The notes below the pieces were generated by a model. The model had not been told where the DNA came from and made no database searches. It worked only from the letters and a program-made list of their open reading frames with translations. From SIG603 sp964370775 (GTDB taxonomy: Bacteria > Bacillota > Clostridia > Oscillospirales > Acutalibacteraceae), in NCBI GenBank assembly GCA_964370775.1, contig CAYJKT010000001.1:124001-188000 (forward strand): a stretch of DNA of 64,000 nt, given 5' to 3'. A program made the position numbers and the translations under genes. This document shows, in pieces, positions 32,938-41,761 of the stretch (positions are counted from its first letter, which is position 1; each line of letters opens with the position of its first letter).

Positions 32938-33776
32938 AAAACGAGATAAAAAAAGGAGTGCTTTATATAGTTGGCACACCGATAGGTAATTTGTCTGACT
33001 TCTCTGAAAGAGCAGTTCATACACTTAGAGGTGTTGATTTTATAGCTGCTGAGGACACACGAGTTAGCGTGAAACTTCTTAATCATTTTGAGATAAAAAA
33101 GCCTTTAATAAGCTATTTTGAGCATAACAAAATGCAAAAAGGTGAATATATTTGCGAGCGTATTTTAGCTGGAGAAAGCTGTGCTTTGGTGTCTGACGCT
33201 GGTATGCCTGCGATTTCTGACCCTGGTGAAATGCTTGTTGCTCAGTGTGCAGAAAAAGGGATAGATATTTATGTGGTGCCTGGGCCTACTGCTGTGATTT
33301 CAGCACTTGCAGTGTCTGGCTTGCCGACAGGTAGGTTTACTTTTGAAGGGTTCTTAACCATGAACAAAAGAAACAGAAAAGAGCATTTACAGGAAATTCA
33401 AACAGAAAAAAGAACTATGGTGTTTTACGAAGCACCTCATAAACTGCTTTCTACATTAAAAGATTTTTATGCTTATTTAGGTAACAGAAAAATAGCTATA
33501 GTAAAAGAGATAACAAAACTGCATGAAAATGTTCTTAGAACAGATTTAGAAAACGCTATTAAGCACTTCATAGAAAACGCACCTAAGGGTGAGTTTGTGT
33601 TGGTGATAGAGGGTTACGTTAACACCGAAGAAAAAGAAGAATTAAGCATAGATGAGCTAGTTGAGATAGCTAAAGCTAAGATTAGCGAGGGTAAATCTGC
33701 AAGCATGGCGGCGAAAGAGGTCGCAGTGACTTATGGTGTGAAAAAAAGCGAGATATATAAATTGTTGGTGGAATGA
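32934..33776 (+). CDS. rsmI: 16S rRNA C1402 ribose 2'-O-methyltransferase
   Basis: A 280-residue tetrapyrrole-methylase-fold enzyme. It shows GVLYIVGTPIGNLSDFSERA, DFIAAEDTRVSVKLLNHF, SDAGMPAISDPGEMLV, VPGPTAVISALAVSGLPT and FEGFL, all RsmI hallmarks. It modifies C1402 in the decoding centre. The C-terminal HTH-like tail SKASMAAKEVA-type is seen as KSASMAAKEVAVTYG. Overlaps the preceding gene by 4 nt. Confidence 0.95.
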   Translation: MKNEIKKGVLYIVGTPIGNLSDFSERAVHTLRGVDFIAAEDTRVSVKLLNHFEIKKPLISYFEHNKMQKGEYICERILAGESCALVSDAGMPAISDPGEMLVAQCAEKGIDIYVVPGPTAVISALAVSGLPTGRFTFEGFLTMNKRNRKEHLQEIQTEKRTMVFYEAPHKLLSTLKDFYAYLGNRKIAIVKEITKLHENVLRTDLENAIKHFIENAPKGEFVLVIEGYVNTEEKEELSIDELVEIAKAKISEGKSASMAAKEVAVTYGVKKSEIYKLLVE

Positions 33777-33778
33777 TT

Positions 33779-34300
33779 ATGGAAATTATAAGAATAACAG
33801 ATATTAACAGCACTGATTATGAGTGGGTAGATAAATTATATAAAGAGAGTTTTCCTAAAATAGAAAGACGAAGCAGTGCGAAGCAAAAAGAAGCAGTAGA
33901 AGATGAAAATTATCACTTATGTATAATGAAAGAAGCTGAAAAAAATATAGGCTTGATTTTTTATTGGATTATTGGCGAGCATGTTTATATTGAATATTTT
34001 GCAGTAGACAGCAATATTAGAGGTGGTGGGTATGGTTCACAAGTGTTAAACTATGTGAAAAATATGCATAACTCTATAGTTTTAGAGATAGAAATACCAA
34101 CAGATGAAATGACAAGCAAAAGAAAAACTTTTTACGAGAAAAACGGATTTAAGATGTTTGAATATAAACATTATCAGCTACAATATAGAAAAGAATGTGA
34201 AAAATTAAGGCTAAATATTATGTCAAATTGTGATATAAGTGAAAAAGATTATTTACTTTTTAATGATAAGTTAGAAAAAATAGCAGGGAAATATATATAA
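33779..34300 (+). CDS. GNAT family N-acetyltransferase
   Basis: About 173 residues. The acetyl-CoA motif is RGGGYGSQVLNYVKNM, preceded by VYIEYFAVDSNI and followed by RKTFYEKNGFKMFEYKHY, the usual GNAT order. The substrate is unknown. ATG 33779 is preferred because GGTGGA lies 6 bp before it; ATG 33773 would overlap the rsmI stop and crowd the ribosome site. Last gene of the darA-rsmI group. Confidence 0.8.
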   Translation: MEIIRITDINSTDYEWVDKLYKESFPKIERRSSAKQKEAVEDENYHLCIMKEAEKNIGLIFYWIIGEHVYIEYFAVDSNIRGGGYGSQVLNYVKNMHNSIVLEIEIPTDEMTSKRKTFYEKNGFKMFEYKHYQLQYRKECEKLRLNIMSNCDISEKDYLLFNDKLEKIAGKYI

Positions 34301-34364
34301 GTTCAAAAAACAAACACATTTCATTCAGTTAATAACCAATTTAAACCATATAAAATTCAAAAAC

Positions 34365-34410
34365 AACCTCTATTATTTTACGTGTAAGTAAAACGTTAAT
34401 AATGGAGGTT
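34365..34410 (+). promoter_or_regulatory. Hairpin covering the ribosome site of the FtsX-like gene
   Basis: AACCTCT(34365-34371)-ATTATT pairs with AATAAT-GGAGGTT (34404-34410), extended by ACGT/ACGT further in. The arm at 34404-34410 is the Shine-Dalgarno sequence of the gene at 34416. The folded RNA would hide the ribosome site; opening by a ligand, temperature or ribosome is conceivable. Confidence 0.5.
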
Positions 34411-34415
34411 AAACA

Positions 34416-35918
34416 ATGTACGTATTAAAAAATGCCTTTAACAACATCTTAAAGGTAAAAGGGAGAAATATCTTAATATTTATCTTGGTATTCGTAATCG
34501 CAGTGTCGGCATGTGTGGCTTTAAGTATTCAAACAGGTGCAGAAACTGCAAAGCAGACGACTCTTGACAACATGCAGATTACAGCAAACTTGACAGTAGA
34601 CAGACAAGGCATGATGGATATGAGCATGATGAGCGACCCAAGTTCTATAGATAGGGAAGCTATAATGGGGCAAATGGGGGCTAGTATGGATATTGAAGAG
34701 CTCGAAACCTATAGCACTGCTAGTTCTGTAAGTGGGTATTATCTAACTGGTAGTGTGGGCATGAACACAGTTGACCTAGAAGTGTATGAAAGTACATCAA
34801 GCCAAGGTTTTGGAGGTATGTCAGGTGGCATGATGGACATGGGCAGAATGGGAAATTTAGGCGATTTTACACTATCCGGTTTTAGCTCTCATACAGGTAT
34901 GACAGACTTTGTAGACGGAACTTCTACAGTAATTGAAGGTTCTGTTTTTGATGAAAGTGATACAGAAAGCAATGTTTTGATAAGCTATGAACTAGCTTTC
35001 CTTAATGATATAGCGGTAGGCGACACGATTAGCCTTGCTAATCCGTCTAACACTACAGAGGTTATAGAGTTCACAGTTTGCGGTATTTATCAGAATAGTT
35101 TAACAGATTCATCAGCTAATACTATGTTTATTAGCTATGCTAGCCTAGAAAAAATTGCAGAGGATTCACAAGCTTTAGGCGTAACTTATATAGATGAACG
35201 TACAGGAAATGAAACAAATGCTGGGTTGAAGTTAATGCCAAATGCTACTTATGTATTTACAGATGTAGATAATTACAACGCTTTTATGGCTGAAGCAGAG
35301 ACAATGGGATTAGACACAGAAACGTACACTTTAGTAAGCCAAGATTTAACAGAATACGAACAAAGTATATTACCTCTTGATAATCTAAGTACTTTTACAA
35401 TGGTTTTCTTTATCGTAGTAATCGCAATTGGTGCGTTAATTCTAATTATATTCAACCTATTTACAATGAGAGAAAGAAAATATGAGATAGGTGTTTTAGC
35501 AGCGATTGGTATGCAAAAACATAAAGTAGCTCTACAATTTATTACAGAGATAATGATAGTTACTTTAGCGGCTGTTATTGTGGGTTCTGCTGTGGGTGCA
35601 GTGGTGTCAATTCCAGTTGGAGACATGCTTTTAGAGAGCCAAATTGCCTCTCAAGAGACATCATCCCAATCTGTTAACGCTAACTTTGGTGGAAACTTCT
35701 CAGCACAAATGAGCATGGGCGGCGGCGGAATGTCAAATCCTATGTCTATGATGGGTGGAAATACTGATTATGTAGATAGCATTACAAGTAATGTTAATAT
35801 TATTGTTATTCTACAATTACTAGGTGTTGGTGTGTTGTTGTCGTTAATTGCAAGTAGTGTGGCTGTTGTATCTATTTTAAGATACGAACCATTAAAAATA
35901 TTAAGTAACAGAACATAA
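34416..35918 (+). CDS. FtsX-like/MacB-type ABC permease with Met-rich external loop
   Basis: A 500-residue permease: one N-terminal helix (NILIFILVFVIAVSACVALS), a large external domain (about residues 40-325) and three C-terminal helices, as in MacB/LolC-type transporters. The external part is strongly methionine- and glycine-rich: MMDMSMMSDP, GFGGMSGGMMDMGRMGN, and a loop between helices 3 and 4 with MSMGGGGMSNPMSMMGGN. Such Met clusters can bind Cu(I) or Ag(I) in other proteins, so a metal-related role is a speculation. The partner ATPase follows after 11 bp. Possible translational control through the upstream hairpin. Confidence 0.87.
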   Translation: MYVLKNAFNNILKVKGRNILIFILVFVIAVSACVALSIQTGAETAKQTTLDNMQITANLTVDRQGMMDMSMMSDPSSIDREAIMGQMGASMDIEELETYSTASSVSGYYLTGSVGMNTVDLEVYESTSSQGFGGMSGGMMDMGRMGNLGDFTLSGFSSHTGMTDFVDGTSTVIEGSVFDESDTESNVLISYELAFLNDIAVGDTISLANPSNTTEVIEFTVCGIYQNSLTDSSANTMFISYASLEKIAEDSQALGVTYIDERTGNETNAGLKLMPNATYVFTDVDNYNAFMAEAETMGLDTETYTLVSQDLTEYEQSILPLDNLSTFTMVFFIVVIAIGALILIIFNLFTMRERKYEIGVLAAIGMQKHKVALQFITEIMIVTLAAVIVGSAVGAVVSIPVGDMLLESQIASQETSSQSVNANFGGNFSAQMSMGGGGMSNPMSMMGGNTDYVDSITSNVNIIVILQLLGVGVLLSLIASSVAVVSILRYEPLKILSNRT

Positions 35919-35929
35919 GGAGGGTAATT

Positions 35930-36661
35930 ATGTCGATTTTTAGATTAGAAGATGTGGGTTACACATATAATGGTAGAGACTACGTTATTAAGGACTGTAA
36001 CTTCACTTTTGAAAAAGGAAAAGTTTATACAATAGTAGGACAGTCTGGTGCTGGTAAAACTACTTTGCTATCAATGCTATCTGCGTTAGCAAAGCCTACA
36101 AATGGAGTAATTTATTACAACGAACAAGATATATCAAAAATGAGCCAATACGATTACCGTTCTAAATATGTTGGTGTAATTTTCCAAGCATATAACTTAT
36201 TACCTCACCTAACTGCAAAAGAAAACGTAGTGCTTTCTATGGATATCAGTGGTAAAGATATTCAAAATAAAGACCAAGTAGCAGATGAATTGCTAGAAGA
36301 AGTTGGCTTATACGGTGATTTATTAAAAAGAAAAATCCTAAAACTTTCAGGTGGTGAGCAACAAAGAGTTGCAATTGCAAGAACATTGTCATACAACCCA
36401 GATGTTATTTTGGCAGATGAACCGACAGGTAACCTAGACTCTGAAACACAAGACAATATCATGGATATATTTTGCGATTTAGCACATGAACAAGACAAGT
36501 GCGTTATAATTGTTACGCACTCACCAGAGGTTGCTGGCAGAGCAGATGTGTGTTATGAATTGCAATCGCTGAAACCTAAGAGAACGAAAAAGAAAAAAAT
36601 TGTGGCAAGAGTTAGAAATACTGAAACAGCAGAGACGACAACAAACTCAACTCTGTTTTGA
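35930..36661 (+). CDS. ABC transporter ATP-binding protein (MacB/LolD type)
   Basis: A 243-residue ATPase: Walker A VGQSGAGKTTLLSML, Q-loop VIFQAYNLLPHLTA, signature LSGGEQQRVAIARTL, Walker B VILADEPTGNLDS and H-loop IIVTHSPEVA. This is the standard partner of FtsX-like permeases. The C-terminus adds a basic stretch (KPKRTKKKKIVARV) followed by a Thr-rich tail, which is unusual. AGGAGG lies before the ATG. Confidence 0.93.
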   Translation: MSIFRLEDVGYTYNGRDYVIKDCNFTFEKGKVYTIVGQSGAGKTTLLSMLSALAKPTNGVIYYNEQDISKMSQYDYRSKYVGVIFQAYNLLPHLTAKENVVLSMDISGKDIQNKDQVADELLEEVGLYGDLLKRKILKLSGGEQQRVAIARTLSYNPDVILADEPTGNLDSETQDNIMDIFCDLAHEQDKCVIIVTHSPEVAGRADVCYELQSLKPKRTKKKKIVARVRNTETAETTTNSTLF

Positions 36662-36677
36662 TGTAGATTTAATAAAA

Positions 36678-36717
36678 AAAGGCACAAACCAAGCAGTGTA
36701 GCAAGGTCTGTGCCTTT
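36678..36717. terminator. Terminator between the ABC gene and the transposase gene
   Basis: AAAGGCACA...TGTGCCTTT stem with a further ACC/GGT. Read on the minus strand it is followed by a run of seven T, so it mainly ends the transposase transcript. It may also stop the ABC operon. Confidence 0.75.
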
Positions 36718-36966
36718 GTGTTAAATTAGTTAGATAATTTTAACTAGGAACGAAATGGCTTGTATCAAGCGAGTGCTTATTTTGTGTGGTACATATCATC
36801 TTCCCATTTTTGCGGGTTAGTATCGATGTATTCCCAAATTTTCTGGTATTCTTTTTCGTTTCTTATTATGTGGTCATGAAATGAGCGTTGCCAAATTGAA
36901 TATCCTATTTGTTTTGTAACCAATGTTTTAAATGATTTAATTAATTGTGGAATTGATTGTGTCGTT

Positions 36967-36993
36967 GTAGGGGACGATGCCCACATCGTCCCG
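36967..36993. repeat. REP palindrome inside the transposase gene, copy 1
   Basis: GTAG followed by stem GGGACGATG, loop CCCA and CATCGTCCC (9 bp perfect arms). Exact reverse complement of 37119-37145. The 5' GTAG head is typical of REP elements paired with RAYT proteins. Confidence 0.85.
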
Positions 36994-37118
36994 TCCTCGT
37001 TTCTAGAAATAAATATAATCAGATGAACATGGTTGGGCATTATCACATATTTTTCAATACCAGCAATGCTATTGATATATCTTTGTACTACCATTCCAAT
37101 TTCGGATAATATTATATT

Positions 37119-37145
37119 CGGGACGATGTGGGCATCGTCCCCTAC
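37119..37145. repeat. REP palindrome inside the transposase gene, copy 2 (inverted)
   Basis: The same 27 bp as copy 1 in opposite orientation, 125 bp away. It encodes the DDAHIVP segment of the protein. Confidence 0.85.
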
Positions 37146-37487
37146 GATTTCACCAAACAAACATTCACGATTTTGCGTACATATCGTAACAAAATATGCA
37201 CCGTTAGACGAATAATCATAACCTTTTAACCTGATGAATTTTCGTTTTTGCAATTCCATTTTATCACCACTCAATATAAATATTATACCATAAACAAAAA
37301 GCAAATTTCAACAAAAATATGTTTGCTTTAATTAATTCAGAAAAAATATCAAGAGTGCAAGGATGCAGAGTAGTTTGGTGTTACAGCATTTAACATATAA
37401 ATTTTTTTATTTTTTAGATGTTTACACAATAAAACAATAATTTAACTATATTTTATTAAATTTATATTAATTTCAAACAAATAGGTA

Positions 37488-37516
37488 TTGATTTTTTTTT
37501 AATAAGCAGTTATACT
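37488..37516 (+). promoter_or_regulatory. lacZ promoter
   Basis: TTGATT (37488-37493), 17 bp T-rich spacer, TATACT (37511-37516), 36 bp before the start codon. The AraC-type regulator downstream is a candidate controller; no clear direct repeat site was seen. The rest of the gap 37260-37487 shows nothing definite. Confidence 0.65.
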
Positions 37517-37551
37517 AAACACAAATAAAAACTAAACTGAAGGGAGTTTAT

Positions 37552-40500
37552 TTGTTTTATACAAATAAGATTACTGACATGAACTTTAAACCGTATTACG
37601 AGCAATTGGAAAACATTCATGTTAATGTTTTACCAAACAGATCCTACTACGTGCCAAGCAGTGTGGAATATCCATGCGACATTATGGAGGATTCTGAAAA
37701 TGTAACTATGTTGTCAGACAATGACTGGCTATTTAAGTTGTATGAGAACCCATTCGTAGTTGAGAAATTTTTCGACGAAGAATTTGAAGAGGGCGAAAAT
37801 TACGACCGAATTCCAGTGCCGTCTTGTTGGCAAATTTTAGGTTACGACCAACATGCGTACCAAAATGTTAGATTACCTTATCCTTATGACCCTCCTTATG
37901 TACCTAACGAAAATCCAAGTGGTGCATATATTAAATATTTTTACATGACAGAAGAACAAGTTGCTAAAAAGAACTACCTAAACTTCGAGGGTGTTGACTC
38001 TTGCTATTATGTTTGGGTAAATGGCGAATTTGTAGGCTACAGCCAAGTTTCTCACTCTACAAGTGAATTCGATATTTCAGATTTCTTGCGTGAGGGCGAA
38101 AATAAATTGTCAGTTCTAGTTTTAAAATGGTGTTCAGGCTCATACCTAGAAGACCAAGATAAACTAAGAATGAGTGGTATTTTTAGAGATACATATATCA
38201 TTACAAGATCTGAAAATCATATCAGAGATTTCTATGTTAAAACTCCTTTAACAAATGATTATAAAGATGCAAAAATCAACCTTTGTGCTGAGTGGAACGG
38301 AACTGCAAAACAGGCTACCGTTACTTTGCTAGACCCTAATGAACAAGTAATGGAGACAAAAGAGCTTGCAGACGGAAAAGTAAGCTTTGATGTTCCTAAT
38401 GCTACACTTTGGAATGCTGAAAACCCACAACAATACACACTTATTATCGCAACTGACGATGAGAGCATTGTGCAAAAAGTTGGTGTGAGAGCATTTGAAG
38501 TTAAAGGTAATTTGTTCTTAGTTAATGGCGTTAAAGTTAAATTTAAAGGCGTTAACAGACACGACAGCGACCCGTTCACAGGTTACGTAATTGATCGTGG
38601 ACAACTATTGAGCGATTTATCTATAATGAAACAAAACAATGTTAATGCTATTAGAACAAGCCATTATCCTAATGCACCTTGGGCTACTCAATTATATAGC
38701 GAGCTAGGGTTCTATGTAATTAACGAGAGCGACATTGAAACACATGGTACTATCACTATTTATGGTGGTGGACATGTATATAGTTATGACTCTGAATTTA
38801 AAGAAGATAAAACTTTTGGCGCACTTTGCCATGATGTAAGATACGAAGAAAGCTTTGTTGACCGTATTAGAAGAAATGTTCAAAGAGACAAAAACAACGC
38901 TTGTGTTGTTATGTGGTCTTTGGGTAATGAAAGTGGATACGGACCTAACATGGAAAAAGCAGCTGCATGGATTAAAGAATTTGACAAAGAAATGTTAGTT
39001 CATTATGAGAGCAGTATTTACCAATTAATCGGTTATAACAATGATATTTCTAATATCGACGTATATTCTCGTATGTATGCTCCTACTGAAGCAATCGAAG
39101 AATATATGAACGGTGGTATTGATATTCCGTTTGTTCAATGCGAATTTGTTCACGCAATGGGTAATGGCCCTGGTGATATTGAAGATTACATGGAGCAAAT
39201 GTATAAATACGATGGTTTCTGTGGTGGATTTGTTTGGGAATGGTGCGACCATGCAGTTTACATGGGTAAAACTGCTGAGGGCAGAGACAAATACTTCTAC
39301 GGTGGAGACTGGGGCGAGTTCCCACACGAAGGTAACTTCTGTATGGACGGACTTGTTTACCCGAACAGAAAACCTCACACTGGCTTGCTAGAGTGGAGAA
39401 ACTGCGTAAGACCTGCTAGAGCTTATGCTGTAGACATGGAAAACGGAATCGTTAAAATTCAAAATAAACTAGACTTCACAAACCTACAAGACGCTATCAC
39501 TGCTTATTATGAGGTTTCTCTAAACGGTGATGTAGTTGAAGTTGGAACAGTTGATGATTTAGATATCGAAGCACATTGCGAAAAAGATATTAAAATTAAC
39601 TACACAGTACCAGCTGATGGTGATGTGCGTCTAAGAATAGTGTATCTACAAAAAGATGAAACTTTCCTTGTACCACAAGGTAGCGAGCTAGGTTTCGACC
39701 AACTTGTTGTACGTGAAGCAGAGCACGTTGAAGCTGTACCTGTTAAAGGTGAGTTCTGTGTTACAGAAGATGATATTGCTGTTGTTATTACAGGCGATAA
39801 ATTCAAATATACATTCAACAAACTAAGAGGCACATTCGAGAAAATGGTAAAAGATAATGTCACTATTTTGGATATGCCTATTGAGTATAATATTTGGAGA
39901 GCACCTACAGATAATGACAGAAACATTAGAGTAGAGTGGGAAAAAGCAGGGTATGATAGACAAACTATCAGAACATATAACACTACTGTAACAGAGGCTG
40001 ATGGCGTTGTTACAATCGAAAATGAGCTTGCAATTTCTGCTGTTTATATCCAACATATTGTTGATGTAAAAACAGTTTGGACAGTTGATGGCAAAGGTTC
40101 TGTTAAAGTTGACATTAAAGGCAAAAGAAACAAAGACCTACCACACCTACCTCGTTTTGGTTTGCGTATGTTCTTGCCTATGGATTTCACAAGCTGTGAT
40201 TACCTAGGATATGGCCCTTACGAGAGCTATATTGATAAGAGAAGAGCTTCTTATTATGCTAGATTTGTTGACTCAGTTGAGAATATGCACGAAGACTACA
40301 TTAAACCACAAGAAAACGGAAGCCACTGGAATTGTAAAGAAGTTAACGTTGTAGACGTTGATGGTTATACAGTTACAGCAAAAGGCGACGGATTTAGCTT
40401 TAATATTTCTGAGTATTCACAAGAAGACCTAGCTAATACTGCGCATAACTTTGAGCTAGATAAGAGCGGATTTACTGTTCTTTGTCTGGATGCAAGAATG

Positions 40501-40602
40501 TCTGGTATCGGTTCAGGAAGCTGTGGACCACAACTTAAAGAGAAATATCAAGTTAATGAAGAAGTTCTTGACTTCACATTTGATTTAAGCTTTGGTAAAT
40601 AA
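37552..40602 (+). CDS. lacZ: Beta-galactosidase, glycoside hydrolase family 2 LacZ type
   Basis: A 1016-residue enzyme of E. coli LacZ size. The jelly-roll N-terminal domain contains VPSCWQILGYDQHAYQNVRL and the TIM barrel has FKGVNRHDSDPFTGYV. The acid/base is in MWSLGNESGYG (E460) and the nucleophile in VQCEFVHAMGNG (E531). The C-terminal small-domain region includes NIWRAPTDNDRN and PRFGLRMFLP. It cleaves lactose and other beta-galactosides in the cytoplasm. The start is TTG, set by AGGGAG 5 bp upstream. Leu CTA codons and steady codon use suggest strong expression. Linked to a sugar importer. Confidence 0.96.
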   Translation: MFYTNKITDMNFKPYYEQLENIHVNVLPNRSYYVPSSVEYPCDIMEDSENVTMLSDNDWLFKLYENPFVVEKFFDEEFEEGENYDRIPVPSCWQILGYDQHAYQNVRLPYPYDPPYVPNENPSGAYIKYFYMTEEQVAKKNYLNFEGVDSCYYVWVNGEFVGYSQVSHSTSEFDISDFLREGENKLSVLVLKWCSGSYLEDQDKLRMSGIFRDTYIITRSENHIRDFYVKTPLTNDYKDAKINLCAEWNGTAKQATVTLLDPNEQVMETKELADGKVSFDVPNATLWNAENPQQYTLIIATDDESIVQKVGVRAFEVKGNLFLVNGVKVKFKGVNRHDSDPFTGYVIDRGQLLSDLSIMKQNNVNAIRTSHYPNAPWATQLYSELGFYVINESDIETHGTITIYGGGHVYSYDSEFKEDKTFGALCHDVRYEESFVDRIRRNVQRDKNNACVVMWSLGNESGYGPNMEKAAAWIKEFDKEMLVHYESSIYQLIGYNNDISNIDVYSRMYAPTEAIEEYMNGGIDIPFVQCEFVHAMGNGPGDIEDYMEQMYKYDGFCGGFVWEWCDHAVYMGKTAEGRDKYFYGGDWGEFPHEGNFCMDGLVYPNRKPHTGLLEWRNCVRPARAYAVDMENGIVKIQNKLDFTNLQDAITAYYEVSLNGDVVEVGTVDDLDIEAHCEKDIKINYTVPADGDVRLRIVYLQKDETFLVPQGSELGFDQLVVREAEHVEAVPVKGEFCVTEDDIAVVITGDKFKYTFNKLRGTFEKMVKDNVTILDMPIEYNIWRAPTDNDRNIRVEWEKAGYDRQTIRTYNTTVTEADGVVTIENELAISAVYIQHIVDVKTVWTVDGKGSVKVDIKGKRNKDLPHLPRFGLRMFLPMDFTSCDYLGYGPYESYIDKRRASYYARFVDSVENMHEDYIKPQENGSHWNCKEVNVVDVDGYTVTAKGDGFSFNISEYSQEDLANTAHNFELDKSGFTVLCLDARMSGIGSGSCGPQLKEKYQVNEEVLDFTFDLSFGK

Positions 40603-40617
40603 TAAATAAAATTTAAG

Positions 40618-40656
40618 AGGCGACATTTTTAACCGAATGTCGCCTAAATTTATTTT
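40618..40656 (+). terminator. Terminator after lacZ
   Basis: AGGCGACATT and AATGTCGCCT, a 10 bp stem with a 8-9 nt loop, followed by AAATTTATTTT. The T-rich part merges with the ribosome site of the next gene. Confidence 0.7.
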
Positions 40657-40670
40657 AAAGAGGTGGTATT

Positions 40671-41534
40671 ATCAAACAAACAGAATACAGGTATTATGTG
40701 TCGGAGGATAATTATCCTTTTTTGATGCATGAAAAAGAATGGAATGAAAATTCGTTTATAGAAAAATCGACAGGTAGACTACACTTTCACAATTTGCTTG
40801 AGATAGGTTATTGTTATTCTGGCGAGGGTGTTGTATATATTAATAAAAAGCAGTTTAACTATAGCAAAGGCACGCTTATTATAGTTCCTAAAAATATGTC
40901 CCATGATGTAGTGTGTACATGTCAAAAAGAGAACCTATGGAGGTTTTTGTTTGTTGATGAAACTTTATTGTTAAACTCCTTGTGCACAAAAAAACATGAC
41001 TTAGATAAGCTTATAAATGTAATTAACGATAACTTCTTGGTTACAAATGAAACAACAGATAAAGACCTTGGTGATACAGCAAAACAAATGTTTTTACATT
41101 TTGATACTAACAGTAGATTTCAAAAAGAAAGAGTATTTGCTGGCACACTTTCTCTTATATATCAGTTTGCTGATACACTTGAATTTGAAGAAAACATAGG
41201 TGTGATAACAGAGGAGAAAAGTGTAATTATTAATGTAATAGAGTATATCAACAATAATTATTCAGAGGATATTTCAGTGGCTAACATGGCAAAAGAATTT
41301 AATATTAGTGAAGCACATTTTAGAAAAATGTTTAAATATAAAATGAAGATTTCACCATTAGAATACCTAAATAAAATTAGGATAAAAAATGTATGTGAAA
41401 AGCTTAGAAAAACAGATGAAAATATTATTGATATAGCTATGTCATGTGGGTATTCATCAGTTGCGACGTTTAATAGAAACTTTATCAAATACGTAAAATG
41501 TCGACCGAATGAATATAGGAAGGAAATTAGTTGA
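40671..41534 (+). CDS. AraC family transcriptional regulator with cupin domain
   Basis: About 287 residues. The cupin-like N-terminal domain includes RLHFHNLLEIGYCYSGEGVVYI, a sugar-sensing fold, and the C-terminal part has two helix-turn-helix motifs: ISVANMAKEFNISEAHFRKMFK and IIDIAMSCGYSSVATFNRNF. It likely controls lacZ and the importer on either side. Start: the good ribosome site AAAGAGGTG (40657-40665) is correctly spaced only for an in-frame ATC at 40671. The first usual start is GTG 40698, which lacks a site and would drop a plausible N-terminus KQTEYRYYV. I place it at 40671; GTG 40698 is the conservative alternative. Confidence 0.85.
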   Translation: MKQTEYRYYVSEDNYPFLMHEKEWNENSFIEKSTGRLHFHNLLEIGYCYSGEGVVYINKKQFNYSKGTLIIVPKNMSHDVVCTCQKENLWRFLFVDETLLLNSLCTKKHDLDKLINVINDNFLVTNETTDKDLGDTAKQMFLHFDTNSRFQKERVFAGTLSLIYQFADTLEFEENIGVITEEKSVIINVIEYINNNYSEDISVANMAKEFNISEAHFRKMFKYKMKISPLEYLNKIRIKNVCEKLRKTDENIIDIAMSCGYSSVATFNRNFIKYVKCRPNEYRKEIS

Positions 41535-41638
41535 ATTTGTTACAAATCTGTTAAAATGTAATAAAGATTTTAATTTATTTATTAATATATAGTGAAAAAG
41601 ATGAAAAATGCACGTTTATGATAATATTTAAACCGAAT

Positions 41639-41667
41639 TTGATAAGAAATTAATTGTGAATTATAGG
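41639..41667 (+). promoter_or_regulatory. Candidate promoter of the sugar importer operon
   Basis: TTGATA, 17 bp, TATAGG. It is the best match found in the 227 bp gap before the binding-protein gene. The rest of that gap is AT-rich without a clear feature. Confidence 0.35.
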
Positions 41668-41761
41668 ATAATATCTACATGTTCAAAAGATGAATTGAAA
41701 TAAAAATTAGTTAATTTAACATATTCGATTCATCGTGTAAATTATTAAGGAGTGGAAAATT

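Larger units (their letters stand above)
36777..37259 (-). mobile_element. REP-associated tyrosine transposase (RAYT, Y1/HUH type)
   Basis: A 160-residue Y1 transposase coding sequence. It begins MELQKRKFIRLKGYDYSSNG, then YFVTICTQNRECLFGEI, the HUH motif IMPNHVHLIIF, and WQRSFHDHIIRNEKEYQKIWEYIDTNPQKW, whose tyrosines include the catalytic one. It acts on single-stranded DNA hairpins and is domesticated with REP elements. GTGGTGA precedes ATG 37259. Two 27 bp inverted copies of a REP palindrome lie inside the gene and are translated (DDAHIVPN and GTMWASSP). No IS ends are visible, so it is a stationary RAYT rather than an IS. Confidence 0.88.

Noticed and set aside
37033..37215. Plus-strand 60-codon frame inside the transposase gene
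   Set aside because: It reads the REP palindrome from the opposite side (GTMWASSPT again) and has no ribosome site; a by-product of the inverted repeats.
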